From contig JANVCC010000261.1 in NCBI GenBank assembly GCA_025345505.1, positions 5,586,765 to 5,650,764 on the forward strand: 64,000 nucleotides of DNA, given 5' to 3'. A program made the position numbers and the translations under genes. The stretch is from Todiramphus chloris collaris. Taxonomy: Eukaryota; Chordata; Aves; Coraciiformes; Alcedinidae. Of this stretch, positions 1-11,360 are shown in pieces (positions within the stretch are counted from its first letter, which is position 1; every line of letters starts with the position of its first letter). A model generated the notes under the pieces. That model was given only the letters and a program-made list of their open reading frames with translations. It made no database searches and had not been told where the DNA came from.

Positions 1-112
1 TTCCTTCCTTCCTTCCTTCCTTCCTTCCTTCCTTCCTTCCTTCCTTCTTTTTCTTTTCTCTCTCATCTATTTTCGTCCCCTCTATCTCCTGTGCTTTCTC
101 TTGCTTTCTTCT
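1..112. repeat. (TTCC)n microsatellite and pyrimidine-rich flank
   Basis: Perfect TTCC units run from the first base to about position 46, so the array is cut by the window edge. It grades into a C/T-rich stretch to about 100. No coding potential is seen. Confidence 0.95.
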
Positions 113-611
113 CATGGTGGCTCAGCCTCAGCCAGTAGCCAAATGCCCATCCAGCCACTCACTCCCCCTCCTCACAGGAAACAAGAAGAAAAGGGGATGA
201 AAAAGCTTGTGGGTTGAGGCGAAGCCAGGGAGATTGCTTACCAGTTACCATACAAGACAAAGCAGATTCTACTCGAGGAAAATTACTTTAGTGCAACTTA
301 ATATAGATTTGGGTAGAGAAAAACAAAGACAAAAAAAAATGAAAACAGCTCCCCACTTCCAGCCTCAACTTCTTTCCTTTACTCTGGATTCCTCTACCTC
401 CCCCTCAGTGAGTAGAGCTGAGGGATGGGGGGGTTACAATCAGGTTACAGATCCCCTCTCCCCCTCATGCTTTATACTGCTCCAGCTTCGGCTCTCTAGG
501 GACTGCAGGTCCCACCAGGAGCCTGCTCCAGCCTGGGCTCGCCACAGGCGACAGCTCCTTCGGGAAATACCCGAACGTTCCATGGTGGAGTCCTGTGCCG
601 AATACAGACTA
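113..611 (-). mobile_element. Avian LTR-like dispersed repeat, antisense
   Basis: The block contains phrases I recognise from a common bird repeat: a CATCCAGCCACTCACTCCCC stretch near 150, 'GTGGGTTGAG' near 210, 'TTACCAGTTACCATACAAG' near 238, and a GC-rich part near 505-560 with 'CCTGCTCCAGCCTGGGCTC' and 'CAGCTCCTTCGGG'. In my memory of bird genomes these occur in this order in an LTR-type element, lying antisense here. The family name is uncertain and both ends are approximate. An open frame across 207-638 has no gene-like content and is explained by the repeat. Confidence 0.5.
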
Positions 612-862
612 ATCTCAGCCTTCTTTTCTCAAGGCTAAAAAGCCCCAGATCCTTCAGCCTTTCCTCATAAGAAACCCTTTCCTAGCTTTGTAGCCCTCCT
701 CTGTACTCTCTCTAGCACCTCAATGTCCTTCTTGTAGAGAGGGGCCCAAAACTGGACACGGGATTTGAAGTGTGGCCTCACCAAAGCCAAGTACAGATCA
801 CCTCCCTGCTCCTGCTGACTACAGTATTCCTGATACAGGACAGGATTCTCCTTCATTTCCCT
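612..862 (-). mobile_element. CR1 LINE fragment, antisense
   Basis: Reverse-complemented, the sequence carries the CR1 signature of the 3' coding region: a GAGGAAAGGCTGAAGGATCT-like segment, 'GGGGCTTTTTAGCCTTGAG', and 'TTGGGCCCCTCTCTACAAGA'. The plus strand shows the familiar 'GGGGCCCAAAACTGGACAC', 'GTGGCCTCACC' and 'CTGCTCCTGCTGAC'. It abuts the LTR-like block on the left and a polypyrimidine tract on the right, and is 5'- and 3'-truncated. Confidence 0.85.
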
Positions 863-974
863 TTCCTCTCTCCTTTCTCCACATTCTATCTTCTCTCCCT
901 TTTTTTTTTTCTCTTCTCCCTTTCTTGATCTCATCTCACTCTCTTCTCTCTCTTCTTCTCCCCTTTCTCTTATT
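848..974. repeat. Polypyrimidine (CT-rich) tract
   Basis: About 125 bases almost wholly C and T on the plus strand, including an uninterrupted T run near 900-910. On the ASXL3 sense strand this is a GA-rich tract within intron 2. Such tracts can form triplex DNA; whether this one does is unknown. Confidence 0.8.
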
Positions 975-2892
975 CCTATGATATCCTATTCTGATAAAAG
1001 AATCATACTTCTTTTAAACACGTATAAAATAATAATGAAACAAGAAGAGCTAAAATCACCACATTTAATTTTATTTTTGTTCATTTCTATTGAAAACAAA
1101 GTAAGTCTATCATATCTTATTCCTTCTCACTCTCAAATACTCAGGGAAATCTCTACAGCTTTTTTCCTTTGTTTCTTCTCCCCAGTTTTCAATTAGAGCA
1201 AGACTTCTAAATCAAGGAATTTAGAATTTTGAAACTAAATGTTGAATTCTGGGACAACTATGCAAAAGTGTCATGTTTATTTTTAACATTCAAGACATTT
1301 TATCCAACACAAGAAAAGAGAAGTTAGAACACATAAGAATGACCTATTTCTATATCTACAGTTCACACTCAACTGAAAAAAAATAAAATAAAAAATTCTA
1401 CAATATATTGTATCATGTGAAAGAATAAATGAATGAAAAGAAACATTCCTTCCCTTACAAAAGATTCTTCTCAATAGTCTTATATTTGAACAATTATTCC
1501 TCACTTGAGAATGTTTTACTCAATGACAAATACAGGCAGAAAATTCTGAGATAAAGAATAAGAAAGCTGGGATTAATCCATAATAACAAAATATTAGATA
1601 TAAAAACAAATTACAGTTTTCTAGTAATATTTATTCCTACAAAATTACTTCTGTAAGCAAGATGATACTTTCACACTTTCCATTAAATGAATGTAACTGC
1701 TACAACTTTGTTGACCTAGTCAATGACATCCTTAAAATGCTTTTGTTAAGAGCTCTTACCTGTAAGGAAAGCCTGAAAATAACCACCGAACAGCAACCAC
1801 AGTACATCCTGTAGCTTTAAAAATAGAGCAACATATGATTTATTGTATTGGGTCAAATTAAAATATTTGGGTGGATGTGAAATGTTTAAGTAATACTTGT
1901 TGTACATCAGGGAGTTTAACTTGGCAAAACAGCACAGCAAAAAGTTCTTTCCTTCCCTCAAAGGACTGAGCAGATACTTTTATTTTTGTGTTTTAACATA
2001 ATCCAGCTGTTGCACTTCATTCTATTTAGCAGCTCTCCTTACTCTTCTTTGACTTATGACAGCTCATTAAGGCTGGAATTGAAAGACTTAAGTTTCTATT
2101 TAACTGATAACTAAAAGTCAATCTAATTTCAAAATGTCACAGACAATGTTTTAAAATTGTAACATTGTCACCATCAAATAATTTGTAAAAACAAAGCATC
2201 GATAACTAAAATCGAAGGTTTAGACTGGCCATTCTTCATAGGCACATCATCCCATCTGAAAGGAGGCTTGATTCTGCTGAAGTTGTTAATAAATTCCCTT
2301 TGAATACAGGGGCCGAGACACACACGTACAAAGAAAGAGCCAAGGAAATGTAACATAGTATGTCATCTCCAACCAAATTCAGTCTTAACCAGAAACTGTT
2401 TTCTGTCACCCTGATCACCATGTCCAAATATTTTTAATAACTAACTAACTGGTAAGTATAATATTAAATCAATTGATAGTACCAATCACGTCATGAATTC
2501 CTGGATTGTAAGCCTGAGCACAAATCATCTTGTATCACTGCTGCTCTAGTTGGTAAGGTTCAGTTCATCAACTGGCTGAATGACATTCCTTACATCAATA
2601 GCCCTAAAATACTACTGCAAGCAGCGAAAGGTTACTGGTTGGTTTGGGTTTAGTGGTGTTGGCTTTGGATGAAGGGGACAGAGTGTTGAGTGTACATATA
2701 GTTTGAAACTGCCTAATTTTCACTGACCAAGGAAGGTTTCCCTGACTGAAAGCAAGTATTCTTTAAAAAAAACCAAATCAAAATAAAAACTTCCTGCTTG
2801 TCATATATTCTTAGAGATTTTTTTTTCCTTTGTGATGATTGTAGGGAACACATGTTATTTCTGACACAATTATTCCATATATTTGTTCCCCA
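975..2892. other. ASXL3 intron 2 sequence, no feature seen
   Basis: AT-rich sequence with only short chance ORFs on either strand. I looked for the next ASXL3 exon on the minus strand (expected to encode a GTSPLACLNAML-like segment) and did not find it. Confidence 0.5.
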
Positions 2893-3102
2893 GGGATGCC
2901 ATCCAGGGGGACCTGAGGTGTGCCCATGCCAACCTCATGGAGTTCTACCAAGGCCAAGTGCAAGGTCCTGCCCCTGGGTTGGGGCAACCCCAAGCACAAA
3001 TACAGACTGGGCAGAGTATGGATGGAGAGCAGTCCTGAGGAGAAAAACCTGGGGGGTGCTGTTTGGTGAAAAGCTCAACAAGAGCCAACAATGTGTGAGC
3101 GC
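2893..3102 (+). mobile_element. CR1 LINE fragment, 5' half of a split copy
   Basis: Canonical CR1 coding sequence: 'GGGATGCCATCCAGGGGGAC', 'GCCCATGCCAACCTCATGGA', 'GGCCAAGTGCAAGGTCCTGC', 'AAGCACAAATACAGACTGGG', 'GTGAAAAGCTCAACAAGAGC'. The copy breaks off at a TGAGCGC sequence where an LTR is inserted and resumes at 3461. It lies in ASXL3 intron 2, antisense to the gene. An open frame from 2798 to 3424 is a composite of this CR1 and the LTR, not a gene. Confidence 0.92.
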
Positions 3103-3460
3103 TGTCACTGTTTATAGCGGGAGCGAAGAGATGCAGCAACACAAAATCAGTAAAGAGAGAGCCAGGAGAGGAAGAAGACGACAATTTATTAATTTACAAT
3201 CCCATTTTATATACCCTAGAACCATAAGGCCATTGGTCAGTGACACCCATCTCCTAGGGTGGGTGGCTAAAGTCCTACAACACCTGTTTCAAAATATTTT
3301 TCCAATGTACCATAAACAGAACTTAGCAAAACACCAGGTGGTCCAGCTTACAAAAACCATCCTACTGTTTTCCATAACACTGGTGAGAAAGGCAGGATTC
3401 TCACCGAATATTGTGAGAACCTGAGAAAATCCCTCTGCTAGCAGCTTTGCAGCATCCACA
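3103..3460 (-). mobile_element. Solo LTR inserted in CR1, 358 bp
   Basis: The insert starts TGTCACTG and ends CATCCACA on the plus strand, so both strands show TG...CA ends. It is flanked by identical TGAGCGC copies at 3096-3102 and 3461-3467. On the minus strand it has a CCAAT box (near 3232-3236), a TATATAAAA box (3205-3213) and AATAAA (3185-3190) followed by a pyrimidine-rich U5-like end, the expected order for an LTR read leftwards. No internal retroviral sequence adjoins it, so it is probably a solo LTR left by recombination. Bird endogenous retrovirus origin is inferred; the family is not identified. Confidence 0.8.
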
Positions 3461-3985
3461 TGAGCGCAGCCCAGAATGCCAACCATATCCTAGGCTGCAT
3501 CAAAAGAAGCACACCAGCAGGTCACGAGAGGTGATTCTGCTCTGGTGAGATCCCACATGGAGTACTGCATCCAGATCTGGAGCCTCCAACAGAAGGTCAT
3601 GGACCTGTTGAAGTTGCTCCAGAGAAGGGCCACGAAGATGATGAGACAGCTGGAGCACTTCTCCTGTGAGGACTGGGAGAGTTGGGTTGTTCAGCCTGGA
3701 GAAGGCTCTGGGAACACCTTATTGTGGCCTTCCAGCATCTGAAAGGGGGCTACAAGAAATCTGGGGAGGGACCATTTACAAGGGCCTGTAGTGTTAGGAT
3801 AAGGGGTGATGGCTTCTAACTATCAGAGGGTAGATTTAGACTAGAAATTAGGAAGACGTTCTTCACTCTGAGGGTGGTGAGACACTAGAACAGGTTGCTC
3901 AGGGGTGCTGTGGATGCTCCCTCACTGGACGTGTTCAAGACCAGGTTGGATGAACCCTTCTGCAAGGATGTTCTAAGACGTTAAA
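3461..3985 (+). mobile_element. CR1 LINE fragment, 3' half of a split copy
   Basis: The CR1 resumes with 'GCAGCCCAGAATGCCAACCA', then 'CTGCATCAAAAGAAGC', 'GTGAGATCCCACATGGAGTA', 'CAGAGAAGGGCCACGAAGAT', 'GATTTAGACTAGAAATTAGG' and 'GACACTAGAACAGGTTGCTC'. It fades after 'CAGGTTGGATGAACCCTTCT' near 3970 without the usual octamer tail. It is the same copy as 2893-3102, with the LTR nested between. Confidence 0.92.
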
Positions 3986-6900
3986 TAAGGCGACTCAGCT
4001 ATTTTTGCTTGTTTTTAATTTAGTAAGTACTACCCTCTGACAAAAGAGCTACTAGATCCCATTTTCCTTTTCTCTTATTATAGATACAATGAAAACCAAA
4101 AGCAATGAAGGAAAAAAAAAATTCAATTTGTCATCTCTTTTAGTTATTGAGGGCAAGGAGTGTACAAAGTTGAATTTGTGTCTGTAGGTGCATTTACACA
4201 CTCAGGCACATAACCACAGTTTTATACATACAGTATTTAAGCTCTTTTATTTATACTTTACTTTGATATATGTTCTGCTTCTCAGTCCTTTGTCGATGCT
4301 GTAAATATTTTCCAGCCACACAATTACTGGTTCTAGTGCACAGCTATCATAAACCAGCCTCACTGACAACTGCAGTTTATTTGGATTACAAGCAGAAGGT
4401 GGGAGCTTTCTATACTGTTGAAAGAAAACCAGATCTTGCATAAAACATATTTTTTCCTTCACACGATAGTATGTAAGCAAGCAAGAGATGTTCAGGTACT
4501 TTTAAAATTCTGTTTTGAAATTAAGAGGATGCATGTAATTTAATTTCACAGTAATTAAAACGGCTACTTTTGAGACTCAAAATAAATAAAGAGAAATTAC
4601 TGCAGCTAGTGTTAGACAGAAATTTGCATATGATACAAATTTTCTGAACAGTTATACCCAATTTTTTTCATAGACAAGAAAATTCTGGGGCTTTTTTTGA
4701 ACTTGATTCCATAAAAACCTGCTCGCCAGTGCATGACTATAAGAGAACTAGTAAATTTTCTAGCTCATGAAGGGGAAAAAACAAAACAAAACAAAAAAAC
4801 AAACAAAAAAAAGAGATACAAGAATTATTTTTGTACTTTTTCCCCTTAAGACACAGTGTAATTACAGGTAGACTGAAACAGATACCCATATCTTTATGGA
4901 AACATAAAGACATCCACAGTAAACTGTTCCAGAAAATAAATTATTAATAGAAAATGATGCTTTCATAGAAAGCCTGACAACAGTTTCTTCTTTCACATTC
5001 AAGTAAAACACATTTAATTCAGTCTCCCAGAAATGGCTATGCTTCTGCTCAGTGAAAAATATGCTAATGATGAAAATAAGGACTTGACAATTTACTGAAT
5101 ACTAAGCAGAAAATCTGTAATGAATTGCCTGTGTTGCAGTGTTCAGTTTAGGCTTTTTTTTTTTTCCCTAGTTGCTGTGGAATACTAGAAATAGCATAAA
5201 AAAAACATTATACTATTTTGCGGGATGTTGTGCACGTCCCTTACGAGAGAGTGCTTAGAAATAAAGACACAAGTCAGCTGTGGGATAAATGAAATTCAAA
5301 GCAGTAATAAATAATAGGTTTAAATACTAACTTTCCAATGCAAAAGAGGAATGCAGAGAACAAAACAGAAATGCCAAAAAAATCCAACCCCAACAAATAA
5401 ATCTCAATCAGCAACTAGCAAGTTGAAACCTTGAATAATTCATTTTACACCTGCAAGAAAAAGTAGCTGCTTAGGTTACTTGGATGTTGCAACAAAAAGC
5501 TCTTAAATCCATTACAGCAGGCATGTCTTCAAATTCCCAGCCAGACTTCAATTTTCACTGCAGGTTTTAAAGCTTCAACAGATTAAACTCTTTTCCTAAG
5601 AATATTCTACCGGAGTGTTCATTCAAAGGTGACTCCTTCTAGCTAAAGTCTTCATATCATCCTGTGTTTGAAAGCTTGATATATATGGCTGCTCCTGACA
5701 GGCTTATGTGTTGAATTGTGTTTGCCCAAATATTTCCTAAAGGAAACACAGTAGATTACTGTTGCCATTCCTAAGCACATGAGAGCTGAATAAAGTAGCT
5801 GGCTATTCAGCAACAGTTCTTGCATCTTTCCCCTAACCAGCAAACACTGATATTAAGCTCTCTTGCAGGGCTTGTTTCTGACTTCTACCTTATAGTAGTA
5901 GTGTGTTACCTGTGTACTCTAACGGTAGTATGTGACAGGATTTCATTTCAGAACAATGATGGAAAGAGAACACATTCTGTCAAATCTCAGTTTCCCAAAG
6001 ATATTTTTGAAAGTTTTGGCTCTGGACAACAATGGACAACTATTACTGGAAAGCTCTTCTATGTCCTTGCTCCTCTTAAAGAGCTGCTGGTGAACGAGCT
6101 GATGAAGGTAGTAAAATTGAAGGCCATACGTATGTACCTACCTTCCACATAGTCATGGCTCAGTGTATAGAGCTGCAGGCACTTTTGGATAAAGACCAGG
6201 AAAACACTCTGTAGACTGTGGAAGGTCTCATCTCTTCAGTCATTTAAAAAAAGACATCAGGCTTGAAGCACTACACTGTAGGTAACATACTATACAAAAA
6301 CACACACACAAAAACCCCAACCCAAGAGCAGCCACCCAAACAAACAAGAAATGGGGTGAAACTTCCCTATCATAACTTCTGTATCTGATTGTTTTGAACA
6401 TGCTTAGATCTCTTGGATATACCCTTATTTCATTTCACTTTTGGAGAGATGCAAACTTTAATGCAGAATTACTCTTGGAAATACAGAAATATTAAAGGAA
6501 AAAGACCTGTTGCCTACTTAAATATTGCTAAAAGAGATGTTACACTTTCTAGGAGAAATGTGGGAAGACAGTTATCACACAATGCATAGCTTAGGATAAG
6601 GCTGTGCACATGGGCATACCGATTTATAATGCAGGAAGTTTCTGTTTTCATCAACCTGAACTATATTACTACTTGTGAGTCTCTTTCAGTAGTAGCCTAC
6701 ACTGAGACACACAACACAGGAAAACAGAAAACACAAAATCTTATATTAAACATCAAAATATGTCAATAAAGGAATTACTACACTACGTAAAACATGTCAA
6801 CACTGAATTTGTTGGCAAATATACATTATATAGTCACAGCTGATGTCCATCTCCCACTTCAAAATAAAATGTCCTTTAATAGGAAGTGCTGTCATTACTA

Positions 6901-7340
6901 TCAAATCTTGTAAGATCCAGCATCTGCACTGCTCTCCATTATCTGTTACATTTCAGTTGTTGGATTTCCTCTTGTATTAAAAAAGGATATCTTTAATATT
7001 GCATCTTCATTTCAGAAAATTAGGCTGTGATAAAGAGGACTTGGGAATGCATTCAAAGACAAAACACTTTTGCAATATAAACCTGAAACACGTTTATCAC
7101 ACCACAAAATTTAACAATCAAAATTTTTTCCTATTACAGCTAAATAAACTATTAAATTTTTCACATGTCAGCTGAATTACTATGACTTGCATATATAATG
7201 TTCATACAGGCCATTCTCCCTTACCAGTAATGCATTAAAAGATGAAAAAAGATTTACACACTGCACCAGCTTAATGTCCTTTGAGAAAATACAGGTTAGG
7301 CTTGGGTGGGAGGAGAAGAAACCCAAGTGTCTGCCCAAGT
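3986..7340. other. ASXL3 intron 2 sequence, no gene seen
   Basis: AT-rich sequence with A-rich runs such as 4780-4815 (AAAAC/AAAC units). The ORF at about 5820-6152 has no recognisable domain and looks like chance. No splice-flanked conserved coding segment was found on either strand. Confidence 0.45.
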
Positions 7341-7354
7341 AAAATAAAAATATT

Positions 7355-7615
7355 TTGATAGTAGCGAGGAAGCAAGTGTGTCACCCAGACTGGATCCCTG
7401 TTCATCCAATCTTTGCAGACACAGTTTGCAAGGCTGCTAATAGATTTAAAGCAAATGACTTTATGGAAGAACTTTTAAAAAATTTAAAAGAAAATCAAGC
7501 AGCACTATTGCCTATTAGTGCTATGACAACTGGAAAAGTGGATACCTTCTATGCTTTAGCTACAGAGAACTATTGTACCAAAAGGAAAACTGAAATACTG
7601 AACACTGTATGAGCA
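7355..7615 (+). pseudogene. Unrecognised 85-codon ORF, possible retroelement remnant
   Basis: An open frame of 85 codons with no ATG at its left end (it begins from a TTG-type codon after a stop). It is antisense to ASXL3, in intron 2. The translation is protein-like, with PDWIPVHPIFADTV and FMEELLKNLKENQAALLPIS, and balanced residue use rather than low complexity. I do not recognise a family. A run of A at about 7870-7885 and another long ORF from 8048 follow in the same direction, so this may be one decayed retroelement or retrocopy. Chance remains possible. Confidence 0.25.
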
Positions 7616-8047
7616 AAAAATGTACATGGAAAAGTAACAGTAACATAATAATCTTTTAAAAAAAAAGAGAATCTACTGTTCTGAAATCTCAGTTCACCTG
7701 AGCATAAAGGAGCAGAATTCAACATGATGAGAAGTCAGGAGCAAAGTACAAAAGGGGAAGCAATATGGACTTTGCAAAGCCATTGTGAAATATCTATTGA
7801 AGGGCTCAGACATGATAAAATTACGGAACTGTGGTTTTATTTCCTCATAATTGGTCCTGGAACCAAACTAAAAAAAAAAAAAAAGAAAATTTGGTTGGTC
7901 CTGAGCCAGAATGTGAAATAAATACTGAAATCTGGGATGTCCACGTTGTATTACTCAGACACACAGAATGATCCTAATAATGGAGTTTGAGTCCTCACAC
8001 GTGGGAAGGGAAAAAAGGATGACAGCAGACTGGGGTAATTGGAGAAC

Positions 8048-8671
8048 ATGGGATTAGCGACCCAGTTTGAGAAAGAGGGAAGATTCATGTGCCAGAAACT
8101 CCTGGGACAGGGGGCTGCGTGTAGATTGGAACTAGTAGAAATACTGCAACAGCAATTTAATGGACAGGGTATTGGGAGTGGAGGAGCAGAGGACCAGGCT
8201 ATTCTCTTAGCTCTGCATTTACCTTTGAAAAATATTACTTTGCTTCTGTCCCCAGTCTCCTTTTATATATGCTCAATTAATATTCTTAACAGTAAGACAG
8301 TATCCCCCGAAGTGTACTGTGTCATACTCAACAGATCGTTACTGTGTACATTGTGCCATTTATCATCTGACATATTTACAAAATTAAACCCGCACCTGAA
8401 TGAAAATAATGAAGTTTGCATCTGTGACACAAGCATGGTTTTTAGCCTGCCTGTAACAGCTAGGGCACCTGTTATTACATGCATCATGCAAAAAACCAAA
8501 ACCACCCTCAAAACCAACCAAACAGGTAATTTTATAAAAAATGTTGACAGGCAGACTGATTTTACTGGACTGTTTATTGAAGTCTCTAGACAAACACTCC
8601 ATTGTCTTGCAAAAGGAAGAGGAGCAGCATTAAAAAATAAACAAACAAAAACCCCAGATAATGCCTAAAAG
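8048..8671 (+). pseudogene. Unrecognised long ORF of about 206 codons
   Basis: From the ATG at 8048 the frame stays open for about 206 codons, which is long for DNA this AT-rich. The first third is GC-richer and gives GRFMCQKLLGQGAACRLELV and EILQQQFNGQGIGSGG; the rest is more hydrophobic, with LHLPLKNITLLLSPVSFYI near residues 57-75. No signal peptide at the start and no catalytic motif are seen. The 3' end runs into A-rich sequence. It has no visible promoter or exon structure and lies antisense in ASXL3 intron 2. A retroelement remnant is my best guess; I cannot assign a function. Confidence 0.25.
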
Positions 8672-10962
8672 CTGAAACATGGAGCAAAAATGAAGATAAT
8701 GGTGGCTCAGGAAAAAAAAACCCCAAATCATTCAAGGTAGTTATATGTCTTCTATTGAAATACAGGTACACACAATGGAAGAAGCACCATCGCTAATAAA
8801 TAAAAATCCTGTTGTCTTTGTAATTAGTGGAGGGAAAACACTGGACTTTTGATTATTTTACCTCTATTTCATTAGCTCCCAAAACCAGTTTTCCAAATCA
8901 ATACAAAGATGGGATTTACCCTTGTACCTACACAAGCCAGTTAGCTTTAAACTAACAGGAGTGTAATCACAAAGCAGCAGCATGGAATGGAGAATTCCCA
9001 GCCCTGCTCTTAGGCTCAAGTTAATACCAGAGTTGTTTTAGGGCTATACCACTATCGGGAACTGAAATAATTATCAGAGGTGACACGGGTGTGATTATGC
9101 CAGTTACAGCTCCAGCACTGGAATGCAGTGGTGTAGGAAAGCCATCAGTTTTTACCAGATTAGAATGCACTGTGGCATAACAATGTGGGGAATGCTTAGG
9201 CAAGAAGTAAGCCTGAGATTTTCAGCCGGTGAATTGCTGCTATCACAACTGCCCACCAAATCAGCCCGTTTGCTGTTACACTGGGAAGAACAGTATTTCA
9301 TAGAGGTGTCTGAAGTGAATTTATGCAGAAAGACAGGTTGTACTGAAAGTTTCTTTCCTTCACTGCTCTAAGCCAAAAGCCACATCTGTAGAGGCATAAA
9401 AATCAACTTAATAATGCCAGGCAAAAGGAGGCAAATAGCTTTCTCTCCTTTCTCTCCTTCTTCTCATCAAGGCTTCCTCTCAGGCCGTTGCAGGGAATAA
9501 CTACCTTCAAGACAAAACAATGCACCCCTTCAGCTGAAGGGGCTCCCAAATAAATTCCATCAGACATATGCAACCACAGAAGCCTCTTAACTGTTTGTGC
9601 TCTTCCGTTAACAATCAGAGCCTTAGGACAAAAAAATGTGGTTTTTTCTGTGAAATTTGTAAGAGCTCTTGGTTATTAGAGGGCATTAGCTGTTTTTTAA
9701 TTTTTTTAAGCAGAAGATAAAAACTATGATGTGTTAATAATTATGAATCACAATGACATCTTGGAATTACTTTAAAGAGAAGAGTAGTAAAAATTTCCCT
9801 GTCTACATGCATAAACAATAACACTAGGAACTTGAAAACGATAAACAACAGAAGACAGTTGCCAGCTCATTTAGCCTATTTACAGAAACAGCAGCATTCA
9901 GAATGGGGTTTATTTTTAAGTCAATAGCTCTAAGGATGAAGTGTGCAAAGGCTTAACGAGACACTGTCAAAAAGATCAAAGGATTCAGAAGTGACGGTAA
10001 TATTTTCAGGAGTACAATCTCACTTCAGAGCTAAAGACAGACCCTGCACGGATCATGTGCTTTATTCCATTGATGACTCTGCTCAGCAGTTCAAAGTGGA
10101 TTTAATTCTAGCTAACCCACTAGTTTAATATTTCTGCACAAAGAGTGTAAATCTAGTAAGAGTGTCTTGAGGTTTATTAGGGTCATACTTTGCTGCTTTC
10201 CTAGGATCAGAAGACTTAATATGTTATGATATCATTCATGATAGATATTATCAACACTGTAGAGTGCAGAAGAAAAAGCATGATTGCCAGTGGCAGTGGC
10301 AAACATTTCTTCTTAGTCTTCTGAAAGACTACTGTCACAACAATAAATCAATAGACAGCTTAATTTTGCATAGCAAAAGACAAAACATTCAGAGAAAAAA
10401 AGGAGTTGGGACTGATGTTGTGATTCCCATAGTTGAAATGAAGATCAACAAAGAAAGATCAAGAGAAAGAAGTGTAAGATTCCTACTGGAAAATTAAAAC
10501 CTGAAGAAGACAAAGGGATTTTTTTAACCTCTTCTGTGAATTACCTGAACCGAATAATCAAAGTTACTTGGCAGTACAGAGTCCAGTTACTCCAGCTGAA
10601 CAGCAAAACCACTATGAAATTACCTCATTCCAGGGTTCACAGTCCTGAATCCAAAGGAGGAGGGAAGTAAATAACCATAGCTGTGGGCTAAAGCTGCACT
10701 CCAAAAAATTAAGCATTGCTTGTCCCATTTTGAAAGTTTATTGACTTTTAACTTGCAGCAAGAATCTTCGCTTTTATCTTATCCAGACAAGACAATTTCC
10801 CAGCCCCATCAAGCAGGCAAAAGGGAACTACAGAAAGGCAAGACATAATCTAGGGTTATTGTCATCAAACTTTTATCAGAATTTGGCTGGATACTGTCCC
10901 CTAGGACTCAAACAATATGTATGGCCCAAGTGCTGCAAACTAATCTTAAAAAAAAAAAAATC
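8672..10962. other. ASXL3 intron 2 sequence, no feature seen
   Basis: Short ORFs only (for example about 9123-9371, 9943-10128 and 10264-10497), none with recognisable domains. No repeat family identified by eye. Confidence 0.4.
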
Positions 10963-11360
10963 ATAGAAAACTGTGGATCAATGGATACACTAGTTCATTC
11001 CCCTAGTTCAAGGCAGGATCAATCAAATCTACATAATTCCTGGCAGACACATAGCTAAATCGTTTTTAGATAGATCTGGGGATCTCTCACATCTCCCCCA
11101 CAGCTCATGACAGAAATCAATTTTATCTGTTAGGAAAAAAACCAAAAATCTTCATACTATCTAATTGGAATCTTTCCTTGCTACAATTTAAAGGCTTTCT
11201 TTCTTGCCCTGCCCATACCAGACATACAGAGTAACTTATTCCCTTACCTTTTCTCCTATTTTTTATGTACTGGAAGACTTACGAGGTCTAAACTCAACCT
11301 TCTCTTCCTTAATCCAAACATCTAATTCATACCAACTCCTATCTTACTTTTATTTCCCTG
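10963..11360 (-). mobile_element. Old, diverged CR1 LINE fragment, antisense
   Basis: The plus strand follows the order of an old amniote CR1 3' region read backwards: 'CTAGTTCAAGGCAGGATCAA' near 11003, 'ATTCCTGGCAGACACAT' near 11036, 'TTGCTACAATTTAAAGGCTT' near 11179, 'TTTTATGTACTGGAAGACTT' near 11261, and a decayed 'TCAACCTTCTCTTCCTTAATCC'. It is far more diverged than the CR1 copies at 2.9, 14 and 63 kb, so it is an older insertion. Ends are approximate. Confidence 0.65.

Noticed and set aside
207-638. 143-codon plus-strand ORF
   Set aside because: It lies in an LTR-like repeat and antisense CR1, with no domain.
2798-3424. 208-codon plus-strand ORF
   Set aside because: It is a composite of a CR1 fragment and an antisense LTR.
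7868-7890. Poly-A run as the tail of a processed retrocopy
   Set aside because: It lies between two ORFs rather than after a recognisable transcript, and no duplicated flanks were seen.
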